Shown here: positions 41,165 through 53,407 of the stretch, piece by piece
Layout of the letters: each line of letters opens with the position of its first letter
Numbering within the stretch: the first letter of the stretch is position 1
NCBI GenBank assembly: GCA_036406615.1
Contig: DASXAQ010000010.1
Location: 1 to 54,917, forward strand
DNA from: DASXAQ01 sp036406615
GTDB lineage: Bacteria; Actinomycetota; UBA4738
Reading direction: 5' to 3'
DNA: 54,917 nucleotides
Notes under the pieces: model-generated
What the model saw: only the letters and a program-made list of their open reading frames with translations
What the model was told of the DNA's origin: nothing
Databases searched by the model: none
Translations under genes and position numbers: made by a program

Positions 41165-42364
41165 ATGAATCGCGACGTGGTTGACCCTCGCCCCGTGCGT
41201 TCCGTGTGTGTGCTGGCCGCCGCGCCGTTCGAGCGTGGCGGGATCGAGCGGCTGACCTGGGACGTTCACCGCGCGCTCGGGTCGGCGGCCGGGCCGGATC
41301 GGGTTCGCATGGCCGCCCTCGTCGGTCCATCCGACGGGGGAGCCGAGCTCGCGTTCGCGGGCCCGCCGCGCTTGTCGGCGGCATCCAAGGCGCGCTTCGC
41401 GTGGAACGTCGTCCTGGACCTGGCTCGGCGCGACCCGTCGATGCTGTTGTTCTGCATGCACCCGAACCAGGGGCAGGTCGCCCTCGCGGCGCGCCGGCTG
41501 TTCGGGAGCCGGTTCGTCGTGTGGGCGCACGGAGCCGAGGTGTGGGGGCCCATGCAGGCGCTGCCGAGGGCGGCCCTTCGCGCGGCGGACCTGGTGGTGT
41601 GCTCAAGCGGGTTCACCCGGCGCCGGCTCGCGCAGCGCCATGGGGTCGCGGTGGGGCGCACCGTGGCCGTCCACCCCCCCGTGAGCGCCGAGACGCTGGC
41701 CCGCGCGGCTCGCACGCGCCGGTCGGCCGGCGCGTGCGAGCCGGTGATCCTGAGCGCGGGGCGCGCCGGCGCCGGCGACCGCTACAAGGGATTCGACGTC
41801 CTGCTTCAGGCGTTGCCGGCCGTTCGTGACCGTGTGGCGAACGTGCGATACGTCCACGTCGGCGGCGGCGACGGGCTTTCGGAGCTCCGCGGGCGTGCCG
41901 AAAGCATTGGCGTGGGAGATCTCGCGGAGTTCCCGGGCGCCGTGAACGACGAGGCGCTGTGGGACGCGTTCGAGGCCTGCCGGGTGTTCGCCATGCCCAG
42001 CCGGGCCGACGCGGACGGCAGGCATCCGTACGGAGAGGGCTTCGGCATCGTGTACACCGAGGCGGCGGCGTTCGGGAGGCCGGTCGTGGGCAGCGTGGAC
42101 GGCGGCGCCGCGGAGGCGGTGCTGGACGGCGTCACCGGCGCGACCGTCGATCCACGCGACCCCGGCGCCGTCGCGGCCGCGCTCGTGCGCTACCTGGAGG
42201 ATCCCGCCGCCGCCGACCGCGCGGGCGCGGAAGGACGCCGGTGGGTCGACGAACGTTTCTCGCCGGCCGCGTTCGAACGCCGCCTCACCCTGGCGCTCGA
42301 CCGCGCGGGGCTGCTGCCGGGAAGCGATGGCGCGTCCACGCCGGATCGAAGCGGCGCGTCGTGA
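41165..42364 (+). CDS. Glycosyltransferase family 4
   Basis: 399 residues from the ATG at 41165; the ribosome site is weak, so a start a few codons later cannot be excluded. Acceptor domain APFERGGIERLTWDVHRAL, donor domain SAGRAGAGDRYKGFDVLLQAL, and the EX7E-like region GEGFGIVYTEAAAFGRPVVG. First gene of the rightward polysaccharide operon; its stop overlaps the next start (GTGA). Confidence 0.87.
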   Translation: MNRDVVDPRPVRSVCVLAAAPFERGGIERLTWDVHRALGSAAGPDRVRMAALVGPSDGGAELAFAGPPRLSAASKARFAWNVVLDLARRDPSMLLFCMHPNQGQVALAARRLFGSRFVVWAHGAEVWGPMQALPRAALRAADLVVCSSGFTRRRLAQRHGVAVGRTVAVHPPVSAETLARAARTRRSAGACEPVILSAGRAGAGDRYKGFDVLLQALPAVRDRVANVRYVHVGGGDGLSELRGRAESIGVGDLAEFPGAVNDEALWDAFEACRVFAMPSRADADGRHPYGEGFGIVYTEAAAFGRPVVGSVDGGAAEAVLDGVTGATVDPRDPGAVAAALVRYLEDPAAADRAGAEGRRWVDERFSPAAFERRLTLALDRAGLLPGSDGASTPDRSGAS

Positions 42365-43356
42365 GGGTCCTCGCCGTCGGGAACGACCTCCCGGTCGCGC
42401 TCGAGACCTCGTACCTGCACGCCCTTCGCCGCGCCGGCCACGACGCCCGCCTGTTCGACTGGTGGCGCGATGGGGCCAGGGTGCCGCGCGGCGTCGGGCA
42501 CCGCGGGCTCGGAGCCGTGGCCGGCGCACGGCGAGGCAACGCCGCGCTGCTCGAGGCCTGCCGGTCGTCGCGACCGGACCTGCTGCTGGTGTTCAAGGGC
42601 CTGCACGTGCGGCGCGACACCATCGAGTCCATCCGCGACGCCGGCGTCACGGCGTTCTGCCTGAACCCCGACAACCCCTTCAACCCGAGCCGCACGTCCA
42701 GCAGTCCCCACATCCTGCCGGCCGTGCCGTCGTGGGACTGCTACTTCATCTGGGGCCGGTTCCTTGTGGAGCGCCTGTACGCGATCGGCGCGCGGCGCGC
42801 CGAGTACCTGCCGTTCGCGTGGGATCCCGACGCCCACCCGTACCAGGAGCCGGCCGCCGAGCCGCGGTTCGCCGTCTCGTTCGTCGGCAACCACAGCTCG
42901 CACCGAGAACGCTGGCTCGGCGCCGCCGGCGACCTGGACCTGCACGTGTGGGGCCACGGGTGGGATCGGGCCGGTTCGGCGCTGCGCGGGCGGGTGCGCG
43001 GCGGCCCCGTCCGCGGCCGCGAGTTCTCGGACATCGTGCGCGACAGCGCGGTGTCGCTGAACGTTCTGGACCCGTGGAACGTCCCGTCGCACAACATGCG
43101 CAGCTTCGAGCTGCCGGGGTGCGGCGGCCTGCAGCTGAGCACCCACACCGACGAGGTGGCGTCGCTGTTCCTGCCGGACGAGGAATACCTGGCGTTTCGA
43201 ACCGTCGGCGAGCTTCGCGACCAGGTTCACGCCGCACTCGACGCACCCGAGGAGCGGCGCCGGATCGCGAAGCGGGGGCACGAGCGCGTGCGCGACGAGA
43301 CGTTCGACGTCCGCGCCGCCACGATCCTGGAGGTGTACCGCGAGCTCCGAGGCTGA
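42361..43356 (+). CDS. CgeB-like glycosyltransferase
   Basis: 331 residues, GTG at 42361 (GTGA overlap). It belongs to the CgeB/Glyco_trans_1_2 type: an N-terminal domain with VFKGLHVRRDTIESIRDAG and NPDNPFNPSR, then SFVGNHSSHRERWL and the C-terminal VPSHNMRSFELPGCGGLQLS with a final helix. Members glycosylate spore or cell-surface structures. Here it probably decorates the same glycan as its neighbours. Confidence 0.83.
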   Translation: MRVLAVGNDLPVALETSYLHALRRAGHDARLFDWWRDGARVPRGVGHRGLGAVAGARRGNAALLEACRSSRPDLLLVFKGLHVRRDTIESIRDAGVTAFCLNPDNPFNPSRTSSSPHILPAVPSWDCYFIWGRFLVERLYAIGARRAEYLPFAWDPDAHPYQEPAAEPRFAVSFVGNHSSHRERWLGAAGDLDLHVWGHGWDRAGSALRGRVRGGPVRGREFSDIVRDSAVSLNVLDPWNVPSHNMRSFELPGCGGLQLSTHTDEVASLFLPDEEYLAFRTVGELRDQVHAALDAPEERRRIAKRGHERVRDETFDVRAATILEVYRELRG

Positions 43357-43432
43357 GCCCCGTCCCGGTGGCCCCGGCCGCAACCGTCCGCGGGGCTCCG
43401 TTGGGGCGCGCACCCGCGCCGCCCGAGGCTAC

Positions 43433-44719
43433 GTGGCGTCGCGGGTGCCGCGCGGCGCAACGGTCAGCTCGGCGACGACGGCCGGGATCCTGGCGTGCGG
43501 CGCCGTCGCCGGCATCGTCGCGGCATGGCTGCTCGGCCCCTCCGGCAAGGGCGCGCTGGCGCTCGGGGGCGTGTGGTTCGGGCTGCTGTCTCAGCTCGGC
43601 GACCTGGGGGTGAACCAGGCCGTCACGTTCTTCATCAGCCGGGACCCCGCGCGAGCGGGGGAGCACTGGGGTCGAAGCGTCGTCATCGCGTCCGCTCAGG
43701 CGCTGGTGATCGTGCCCGCCGGGCTGTTGCTGAGCGGCGCCCTCGTGCACTCGCCCACCGCCGTCCCCGCGGTTCGCATCGGGGTCGTGGCCGTGCCGTT
43801 CTCGCTGTTCCTCGGCTACGAGCTCAGCGTGCTGCGAGGCCTGGAGCGCTTCGGCGTGTACAACGCTCTGCGCCTGTGCCAGAGCGGCCTGTGGCTCGCC
43901 TCGGTGATCGCGTTCGCGGCGCTGTCGGTCAGAAGCGCGACCGGGTTGATGGTGTGCCTGCTCGGCGCCGTCGCCGTCACCGGCGCGATCGCCACGGTCG
44001 TGGTCGTTCGGGCGATCGGGCTGCCGCGCATCGGGATCCGGGGATCTCGCGCGCTGATGGCCTACGGCTCGCAGGTGTGGATCGGCGCGGTGGCGAACCA
44101 GTGCAACGCGAACGTCGACCAGTTGATCCTCGGGGCGTTCGCGGCAGCGGCGGCGCTCGGGCAGTACTCCGTGGCGGTCAGCGTGGCGTCGCTGCTGACG
44201 GTCATCTCGACCGGGCTCGGCGTCGTGACGCTGCCCGCCGTGGCGCGGGCCGACGCGCGGTCCCGCCCCGTGATCGCCCGGCACAACCTGCGGCTGGGGT
44301 TCGGGCTCATGTTCGTGGCCGCGGTGGCCATCGGGCTTGCCGGACCGTTCGTGATCCCCGCCGTGCTCGGCCCGGCGTTCCGGCCGGCCGTTCCCCTGCT
44401 GGAGATCCTGCTGCTCGGCCAGGTGGCGCTCGGCAGCACACAGATCCTGCACGAGATCGCCCGGGGGATGGGACGCCTGCGGCTGCCGGCCGTCATCGAG
44501 ACCGTCGGGGCGGCGTTCACGGTCGGGCTGCTCCTGCTGACCGTCCCACGATGGGGCGCGCACGCCGCGGCGTGGGTGTCCGTCGCCGTCTACTGGCCGG
44601 TGGCGGCGGCCCTGTGGTTCGCGCTGCTCCGCCGACCCGGCATCCAGAGCGCGGACGCCGGCCCCGGACCGCATCCCGCGGACGTCCCCGGCGAGGTTCG
44701 CGCCCCGGCCGGCGCCTGA
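43433..44719 (+). CDS. Oligosaccharide flippase (Wzx, MOP superfamily)
   Basis: 428 residues, GTG at 43433, 76 bases after the previous gene. About 12 predicted helices. MOP-type features: LGPSGKGALAL near the N-terminus, QLGDLGVNQAVTFFISR, and NCNANVDQLILGAFA-like positions in the second half (QCNANVDQLILGAF). It flips undecaprenyl-linked repeat units to the outer face of the membrane. With the polymerase next to it and the Wzz-kinase on the other strand, a complete Wzx/Wzy system is present. Confidence 0.87.
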   Translation: MASRVPRGATVSSATTAGILACGAVAGIVAAWLLGPSGKGALALGGVWFGLLSQLGDLGVNQAVTFFISRDPARAGEHWGRSVVIASAQALVIVPAGLLLSGALVHSPTAVPAVRIGVVAVPFSLFLGYELSVLRGLERFGVYNALRLCQSGLWLASVIAFAALSVRSATGLMVCLLGAVAVTGAIATVVVVRAIGLPRIGIRGSRALMAYGSQVWIGAVANQCNANVDQLILGAFAAAAALGQYSVAVSVASLLTVISTGLGVVTLPAVARADARSRPVIARHNLRLGFGLMFVAAVAIGLAGPFVIPAVLGPAFRPAVPLLEILLLGQVALGSTQILHEIARGMGRLRLPAVIETVGAAFTVGLLLLTVPRWGAHAAAWVSVAVYWPVAAALWFALLRRPGIQSADAGPGPHPADVPGEVRAPAGA

Positions 44720-44831
44720 GCGCGCCGCTCGCTTCGCCGGCTGCCGCGCCCGTCCCTCATGCACCGGCGCGTTCGCGCCGACGTTGATCGTGGAACCGTT
44801 TGCCGACCCGGACGGAGCGAACCCGATTTCC

Positions 44832-46355
44832 ATGGCCACCTCGACGATGCGCCGCGACCCGGCCGCGCCCGCACGGCGCACCGGGCCATCGCTCGCGCTG
44901 GCGCTCGCGGCCGCCGCCGGCGCTGCCTGGATCGTGGTCACCCTGTCGGCGCACGGCTTCACGTCCTCGCGCACCGACCTCATCGGGTGGATCGGCGCCC
45001 TCGGCGTCGTGTCGCTCGGCCCCATCGCCCTGCTTCGCCGCGGGGGAACCGTGTGGTCCTCGCTCGGGGCGATCTACGCGGTCGAGTGGTTCGCGTCCTT
45101 CGGCCTCGCCTCGCTCGTCTGGCTGGGCTCGCCCGAGGTGGTCTGGGACCTGGTGGGCCGCGAAGAGGTGACGCGGTCGATCGCGCTGATGACGCTCGGC
45201 ATCGGCTGCTTCTGGGCCGGCTACCTCTGGCTCCTGTCGCGGCCCAAGCCGGCCGCCGCCGGCGCCCCGCGCGTCTGGTGCCGCATCCGATGGGACGTGG
45301 TCGGGTTCGCGTACGTGGCCGGGATCGCCTCGCGCCTGTACCTGATGCATGCCGGCGTGTACGGGTTCGTCCCCGGCGGGGTGACCGATTACACGATGGT
45401 GCTGCAGCTGGCCGGCGTCGCGGCCGAGGCTGCCGTGTACGGAGCGTTCGCCTCGGTGCTGGACGACCGAACGCGCAACGGCCGGCTGGCGGTGGCCGCC
45501 ATGGTGGCCGGGCTGGTCGTGGTCGGCCTGGCGTCGGGGGAGAAGTGGGAGGCGATCCGACCTCTGCTCGCCCTGGGGCTCATCTACACGTCGTATCAGC
45601 GGCGGGTGCCGAAGCTGTTCCTGGCCGGCACGGCGGCGGTCCTGGTGCTGATCATCCTGCCGGGCTCGCAGCTGTTCCGCAGCCGCGCGAACCAGGCGGT
45701 CCTGCCCGCGTCCCAGCTCGTGGGCACCGTACAGATCCAGGCGATCGGACAGGGGCTGCAGCTCGATTGGGAGCGGCGCCTGCAGATCGCGGGTCTGTGG
45801 CTGCAGAGCCGGCCGCGGTCCATCGACCAGATCGCGCTGATCGAGTCGCAGACGCCCGAGCCGAACCCGTACGAGCACGGACGCCTGTGGGCGCTCGCGC
45901 CCGTCTACAACCTGATCCCGCGCATCCTGTGGCCGTCCAAGCCCGTCCTCAGCCTCGAGTACGACTTCGACCGCACGTACCGGCACCTGCCGGCGACCGT
46001 GCACACGAACTCCGGCCTCACGCAGCCCGGCGACATGTACATCAACTTCGGCCTCGCCGGCGTCGTGTTCGGCATGTTCGGATGGGGGCTGTCGCAGGCG
46101 TGGCTGATGCGTCGGTTCGGCAACGCCGCGCGCCCGGACCAGCTCATGGTGCTGGTGATGGCCGCGAGCTTCATCCTGCTGTTCCAGCGAAGCGTCACCG
46201 ACATCCTGCTCGCCCTGCCGCGGATCCTGGCGGTGACGTGGCTGCTCGGGCGACTGATGTACGAACGCATCCCGCTGCCCGACCGGTCCCGCGGCGCGGG
46301 ATCGATCCCCGGCCCGGGGGGGTCGCGGCGCAGCCCGCCGGCCGGCCGCGGCTGA
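44832..46355 (+). CDS. Polysaccharide polymerase (Wzy / O-antigen polymerase type)
   Basis: About 507 residues from the ATG at 44832; TTG at 44784 and GTG at 44790 are in frame and could add up to 16 residues, and none has a well-placed ribosome site. About 12 helices with a large outer loop at about 250-385 containing QSRPRSIDQIALIESQTPE and LIPRILWPSKPVLSLEYDF, in the style of oligosaccharide repeat-unit polymerases. Low sequence conservation is normal for Wzy. It joins repeat units on the outer face. It converges with a methyltransferase gene 16 bases away. Confidence 0.8.
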   Translation: MATSTMRRDPAAPARRTGPSLALALAAAAGAAWIVVTLSAHGFTSSRTDLIGWIGALGVVSLGPIALLRRGGTVWSSLGAIYAVEWFASFGLASLVWLGSPEVVWDLVGREEVTRSIALMTLGIGCFWAGYLWLLSRPKPAAAGAPRVWCRIRWDVVGFAYVAGIASRLYLMHAGVYGFVPGGVTDYTMVLQLAGVAAEAAVYGAFASVLDDRTRNGRLAVAAMVAGLVVVGLASGEKWEAIRPLLALGLIYTSYQRRVPKLFLAGTAAVLVLIILPGSQLFRSRANQAVLPASQLVGTVQIQAIGQGLQLDWERRLQIAGLWLQSRPRSIDQIALIESQTPEPNPYEHGRLWALAPVYNLIPRILWPSKPVLSLEYDFDRTYRHLPATVHTNSGLTQPGDMYINFGLAGVVFGMFGWGLSQAWLMRRFGNAARPDQLMVLVMAASFILLFQRSVTDILLALPRILAVTWLLGRLMYERIPLPDRSRGAGSIPGPGGSRRSPPAGRG

Positions 46356-46371
46356 CCCGGGCCCGTCGCGG

Positions 46372-47025
46372 TCAGCGGCCGGTGGACATCGTCTCCCGGC
46401 CGCGTCCTTCGGTCCGGTGGGCGACGGCCTGCCAGTTCGTGCCGAAGTAGTGCCCGATCCCGGGGACGCTCAGGATCTTCGGGATGACGTGTTCCACCCC
46501 AAGCCGCCCGGCCAGCGGGACCGGCCCCATCCGGTGCAGCCGCGACGGCGTCCACCCCGTGTCGCGCAACAGCGACTGCAGCGCCGCGCGCGAGAAGCCG
46601 CGAACGTGCGTGTAGTCGGCCCACACCGCGCGCGGCACGTCGCGCGGGGTCACCACGACCAGTCGCCCCCCGGGCCGGGTGACCCGCCGAAGCTCCACGA
46701 GCAGCGGGCGCGGGTCCACGAGGTGCTCGATGATGTCCTTGGCGAGCGCGCCGGCGAAGACCCCGTCGCGAAACGGCAACGCGCCGGTGAGGTCGGCGAC
46801 CGCCACGCGCCGCCCGTCGCGCGGCAGCGAGGCGGCGTCGAGATCGACGCCCACCGCGCCCGGCCACAGGAAGTCCCCGCGCCCGCAGCCGACGTCGAGC
46901 ACGGTGCCGGGGTCGGGAAACAGCGAACGGTAGTAGCGCACGACGCCCGGCTGCATGGAACCGGCCGTTCCGGCGCCCGACGGCGACGCGCCCGCGCCGG
47001 ACCCCGGGGCCTGGCCGGTTCCCAT
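46372..47025 (-). CDS. Class I SAM-dependent methyltransferase
   Basis: 217 residues from the ATG at 47025, which overlaps the previous stop as TAATG. Motif I VLDVGCGRGDFLW, then GVDLDA, AKDIIEHLVDPRPLL and PGGRLVVVTP of the methyltransferase 11 type. The C-terminal TNWQAVAHR segment is seen in polysaccharide-cluster methyltransferases. It may O-methylate a sugar of the glycan. Paired with the methyltransferase upstream. Confidence 0.83.
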   Translation of the reverse strand: MGTGQAPGSGAGASPSGAGTAGSMQPGVVRYYRSLFPDPGTVLDVGCGRGDFLWPGAVGVDLDAASLPRDGRRVAVADLTGALPFRDGVFAGALAKDIIEHLVDPRPLLVELRRVTRPGGRLVVVTPRDVPRAVWADYTHVRGFSRAALQSLLRDTGWTPSRLHRMGPVPLAGRLGVEHVIPKILSVPGIGHYFGTNWQAVAHRTEGRGRETMSTGR

Positions 47026-47840
47026 TACGCCGTGAACAGGAACAGCCCGTGCGTGGCCGCGCTGCCGGGCAGCACGCGGCGGAGCCAGGGCTCGAGCGGC
47101 AGCGATGCCGCGGTGGCCGCGCGCATCGCCCGCCAGTAGACGGCCCTCGCTCCGGATGGCGGGGCCTCGTTCGGGTCCTTCGCCGCGGCCTCCGGCCGGG
47201 GTTGGGCGGTCGGTGCGTGCAACACCGAGGCCGCCGACCGAAGGGCGCGGACCGCGGGCAGGAACTCCACGCCGGACCACTCCAGCGGGGTCCAGCCGGC
47301 GCGTTCGGCGGCGCGGATCCAGCCGTCCGGCGAGCGGGGGAAGACGTGCCACGCGCCGTGGCGGCCGATTCGTTCCAGGAGGCAGAGCATGGCGCCGTCG
47401 CGCGCGATGCGCCGCGTCTCCTCGAGCGCGGCCTGCTGGTCCGGCGGTGGGGTGTGCTGCAACACCGTGACCGACAGGATCGCGCCCGCCCAGGCCGAGC
47501 GGATGGGAAGCTGCGTGGTCGCACCGCGGACCAGCCGGCCGGCGCCGGCCGCGCGCGCCTTCGCGAGCATCGCCGAGGACCGGTCGATCCCGACCGGTCG
47601 CGCGCCCGCGCGGCGCAGCGCGTCCTGCCACCGTCCCGTCCCGCACCCGAGCTCGACCACCGGCTCGCGGGCGGCCAGCAGCGGGATGACGCGGGCCAGG
47701 CTGTCGCGCTGGATCCGGTCGGCGGCCTCGCTCATCCACCGCGGCGCCTCCACATAGATGACGGGGCGCATCCGGTCGTCGCCGCCGTAGCGGCCGGCGC
47801 GCTCCCAGTAGTCGGCGAGGTCCTTGCGGGGGGTGCTCAA
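47025..47840 (-). CDS. Class I SAM-dependent methyltransferase
   Basis: 271 residues from a TTG at 47840 (STPRKDLADYWERAG start). No ATG or GTG is available before the conserved DLADYWERAGRYGG segment, so TTG is chosen. Motif I VVELGCGTGRWQDAL, GIDRSSAMLAKA and LSVTVLQHTPPPDQQAAL. It shares the strand and a one-base overlap with the next methyltransferase, so the pair is cotranscribed, divergent from the glycosyltransferase at 47961. Confidence 0.8.
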   Translation of the reverse strand: MSTPRKDLADYWERAGRYGGDDRMRPVIYVEAPRWMSEAADRIQRDSLARVIPLLAAREPVVELGCGTGRWQDALRRAGARPVGIDRSSAMLAKARAAGAGRLVRGATTQLPIRSAWAGAILSVTVLQHTPPPDQQAALEETRRIARDGAMLCLLERIGRHGAWHVFPRSPDGWIRAAERAGWTPLEWSGVEFLPAVRALRSAASVLHAPTAQPRPEAAAKDPNEAPPSGARAVYWRAMRAATAASLPLEPWLRRVLPGSAATHGLFLFTA

Positions 47841-47960
47841 CGGCCTGAGGATATCGGCCCGCCGTGGCGATGCGGGGATTCGCGCGCCGTCCGCCCGCCG
47901 CCGTGGCGAACCCTGTGCCGCTGGGCCGGCCGGGGCGTCGGTCGGGATAGGGTCGGCGGG

Positions 47961-49181
47961 ATGAAGGACGCGCCGGCTCGGGTGCTCGTGGTCGCCACGC
48001 ATCCCATCCACTACTTCGCGCCCCTGTACGCCGAGTACGCGAAGGACCCGCGACTGGACCTGCGCGTGGCGTACTGCTCGCTGCTCGGTGCCGAGGGAGG
48101 GATCGACCCGGAGTTCGGCGTGGAGGTGGCGTGGGACGTGCCGCTGCTGGAGGGCTACGACTGGGTGCAGCCGGCCAACCGTTCGCCGCGGCCGGGCTAC
48201 GAGCACTTCCTCGGCCTGGTGAACCCGGGGCTGTGGTCGATCGCCGCGCGCGGCCGGTTCGACGTCGTGGTCGTGCACGGCTACTGGGTGGCGTCTTATT
48301 GGATCGCCGGCGCGGGGGCGCGCGCGGGCGGGGCGCGCCTGGCCATGGTCGTCGACGCGCACTCGCTTGCCGGCGCGCGCGCCCGCGGCTGGAAGGTCGC
48401 GGCGAAGCGCGCAGCCCTGCCCGTGCTGTTCCGCTCCGTCGACGGCTTCCTCGCCACGTCATCGCGGACCGTCGAGTTCCTCGGATCTCTGGGCGTGCCG
48501 GCGCGCAAGCGCTTCCTCACGCCGTACGTCGTCGACTCGCCCTGGTTCGAGCAGCGTGCGGCCGCCGCGGACCGGGGCGCGGTGCGCGCCCGGCTCGGGG
48601 TCCCACCCGATGCGCCGGCCGCCGTGTTCTGCGGCAAGCTCGTGTCCTGGAAGCGACCGGGCGATGCCGTCGCCGCGGTTGCGGGGGTGCCCGGCCTGCA
48701 CCTGATCGTGGCCGGCGACGGCGAGCTGCGACCCGCGCTCGAGCGGGCCGCGGCGTCGAGCGGCGTGGCCGAACGCGTCCACTTCCTCGGGTTCGTGAAC
48801 CGCGGGAGCCTGCCCGAGCTCTACGCGGCCGCCGACTACCTGGTGTTGCCGTCGGCCGCCGAGGCGTTCGGGCTGGTGGTCAACGAGGCGTTCGCCTGCG
48901 GCCTGCCCGCGGTGGTCTCCGATGCGGTCGGCGCCGTCGGCGACCTGGTGCGCGACGGCGAGACCGGGTTCGTCGTCCCGGCCGGCGACGTGGCGGCCTT
49001 CACGGACGCCGTCGGGCGGCTGGCCCGCGACGCGGGGCTTCGCCGAAGGCTCGGGGAGGGCGCGTCCCAGGCGGTCCGGGCCTGGGGACCGAGACGCAAC
49101 GTGGAGGCCTTCGTCCAGGCCTGCATCGCCCTTCGGGATCGGGGCGTCGCACCCCGCGCCCCATCCGGAGAAATGGGGTAG
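47961..49181 (+). CDS. Glycosyltransferase family 4
   Basis: 406 residues, ATG at 47961. A -10-like TAGGGT (47948-47953) lies seven bases before the ATG and no strong ribosome site is seen, so the transcript may be leaderless. Acceptor domain VVATHPIHYFAPLYAEY, donor domain CGKLVSWKRPGDAVAAV and the EX7E region SAAEAFGLVVNEAFACGLPAVVS. Last gene of the polysaccharide cluster, followed by a hairpin and the rpoB promoter. Confidence 0.87.
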   Translation: MKDAPARVLVVATHPIHYFAPLYAEYAKDPRLDLRVAYCSLLGAEGGIDPEFGVEVAWDVPLLEGYDWVQPANRSPRPGYEHFLGLVNPGLWSIAARGRFDVVVVHGYWVASYWIAGAGARAGGARLAMVVDAHSLAGARARGWKVAAKRAALPVLFRSVDGFLATSSRTVEFLGSLGVPARKRFLTPYVVDSPWFEQRAAAADRGAVRARLGVPPDAPAAVFCGKLVSWKRPGDAVAAVAGVPGLHLIVAGDGELRPALERAAASSGVAERVHFLGFVNRGSLPELYAAADYLVLPSAAEAFGLVVNEAFACGLPAVVSDAVGAVGDLVRDGETGFVVPAGDVAAFTDAVGRLARDAGLRRRLGEGASQAVRAWGPRRNVEAFVQACIALRDRGVAPRAPSGEMG

Positions 49182-49200
49182 TATCCGCTGGAATACGGCC

Positions 49201-49235
49201 CGGGGCCGGAGTCGTTATAGACTCGCGTGGCCCCG
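49201..49235 (+). terminator. Two-tier hairpin between the glycosyltransferase and rpoB
   Basis: Outer stem CGGGGCC (49201-49207) with GGCCCCG (49229-49235); inner stem GAGTC (49209-49213) with GACTC (49220-49224), loop GTTATA. It begins 20 bases after the glycosyltransferase stop and ends seven bases before the rpoB -35 element, so it could insulate rpoB from the polysaccharide genes. Confidence 0.5.
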
Positions 49236-49241
49236 TTCCGC

Positions 49242-49270
49242 TTGCTTTTGCGTGCCTCGCGCCGTATACT
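49242..49270 (+). promoter_or_regulatory. rpoB promoter
   Basis: TTGCTT (49242-49247), 17-base spacer, TATACT (49265-49270). The -10 and spacer match the tRNA-Trp operon promoter. Transcription would start near 49277, leaving a leader of about 65 bases before the TTG start of rpoB. Confidence 0.7.
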
Positions 49271-49341
49271 GCCTGTTTGCCGTGCCGTCTCCCGCGTCCG
49301 TCGGTTGCCGCGAGCCTGTTCGTCCGTAGGAGGGATCCTTT

Positions 49342-52797
<3,456 letters not shown>

Positions 52798-52831
52798 CGT
52801 CGCGCACGCGGGTCGAAGGTGGGGTGAGCGG

Positions 52832-53406
52832 GTGAGCTTCCGATTCACGCGGCTCGAGATCCCGGACGTGATCCTGATCGAGGCGGACACGTACCGCGAT
52901 CACCGGGGCCTGTTCCGCGAGACGTTCAAGCGCTCGGCGTTCGCCGAGGGCGGGATCGACCGCGAGTTCCCGCAGGCGAACTTCTCCCGCTCGTCGCGGG
53001 ACGTCGTTCGTGGCCTGCACTTCCAGCGCGAGCCGGCGGCGGTCGCCAAGCTCGTCGGGGTCGCGCAGGGGCGCATCTTCGACGTGGCCGCCGACGTCCG
53101 GCCGGGGTCGCCGACGTTCGGGCGCTGGGTGAGCGCGGAGCTGTCCGACGAGGACGGCTCCATGCTGTACGTCCCCGAGGGGTTCGCGCACGGGTTCTGG
53201 GCGCTGGCCGACGACACGCTGGTGACGTACCTGATGACGGGGGAGTACTCGCAGGAGCACGATGCGGGCGTTCGCTGGAACGACCCGGACCTGGCCGTGG
53301 CGTGGCCGGGGACCGACCCGGTGCTGTCCCCCAAGGACCAGGAGCTTCCGTATTTGAAGGACGCCGCGCAGGCGTCCGTTGGCGCTGCCGAGGAGGCGAG
53401 GGCGTA

Positions 53407-53407
<1 letters not shown>
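52832..53407 (+). CDS. rfbC: dTDP-4-dehydrorhamnose 3,5-epimerase (RmlC family) inside rpoBC
   Basis: 191 residues, GTG at 52832 with GGTGGGG upstream. Cupin epimerase signatures are intact: DHRGLFRETF, catalytic His63 in VRGLHFQ, YVPEGFAHGF with His120, the Tyr of TYLMTGEYS (Tyr133) and VRWNDPDLAVAWP. It should epimerise a dTDP-4-keto-6-deoxy sugar at C3 and C5. It lies between rpoB and rpoC on the same strand, and its TAG shares one base with the rpoC start (TAGTG), so it is cotranscribed and probably coupled. rfbA, rfbB and rfbD are not in the window. It may supply the polysaccharide cluster left of rpoB. Confidence 0.92.

Noticed and set aside
46372..48462. A 696-codon minus-strand open frame through both methyltransferases and the next gene
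   Set aside because: It contains the real 217-residue methyltransferase only at its end; the rest is a shadow of the second methyltransferase and of the glycosyltransferase on the other strand.
49202..49223. TATAGACT near 49216 as a second rpoB promoter
   Set aside because: It lies in the loop and inner stem of the hairpin and has no -35 partner; TTGCTT-N17-TATACT just downstream is much better.
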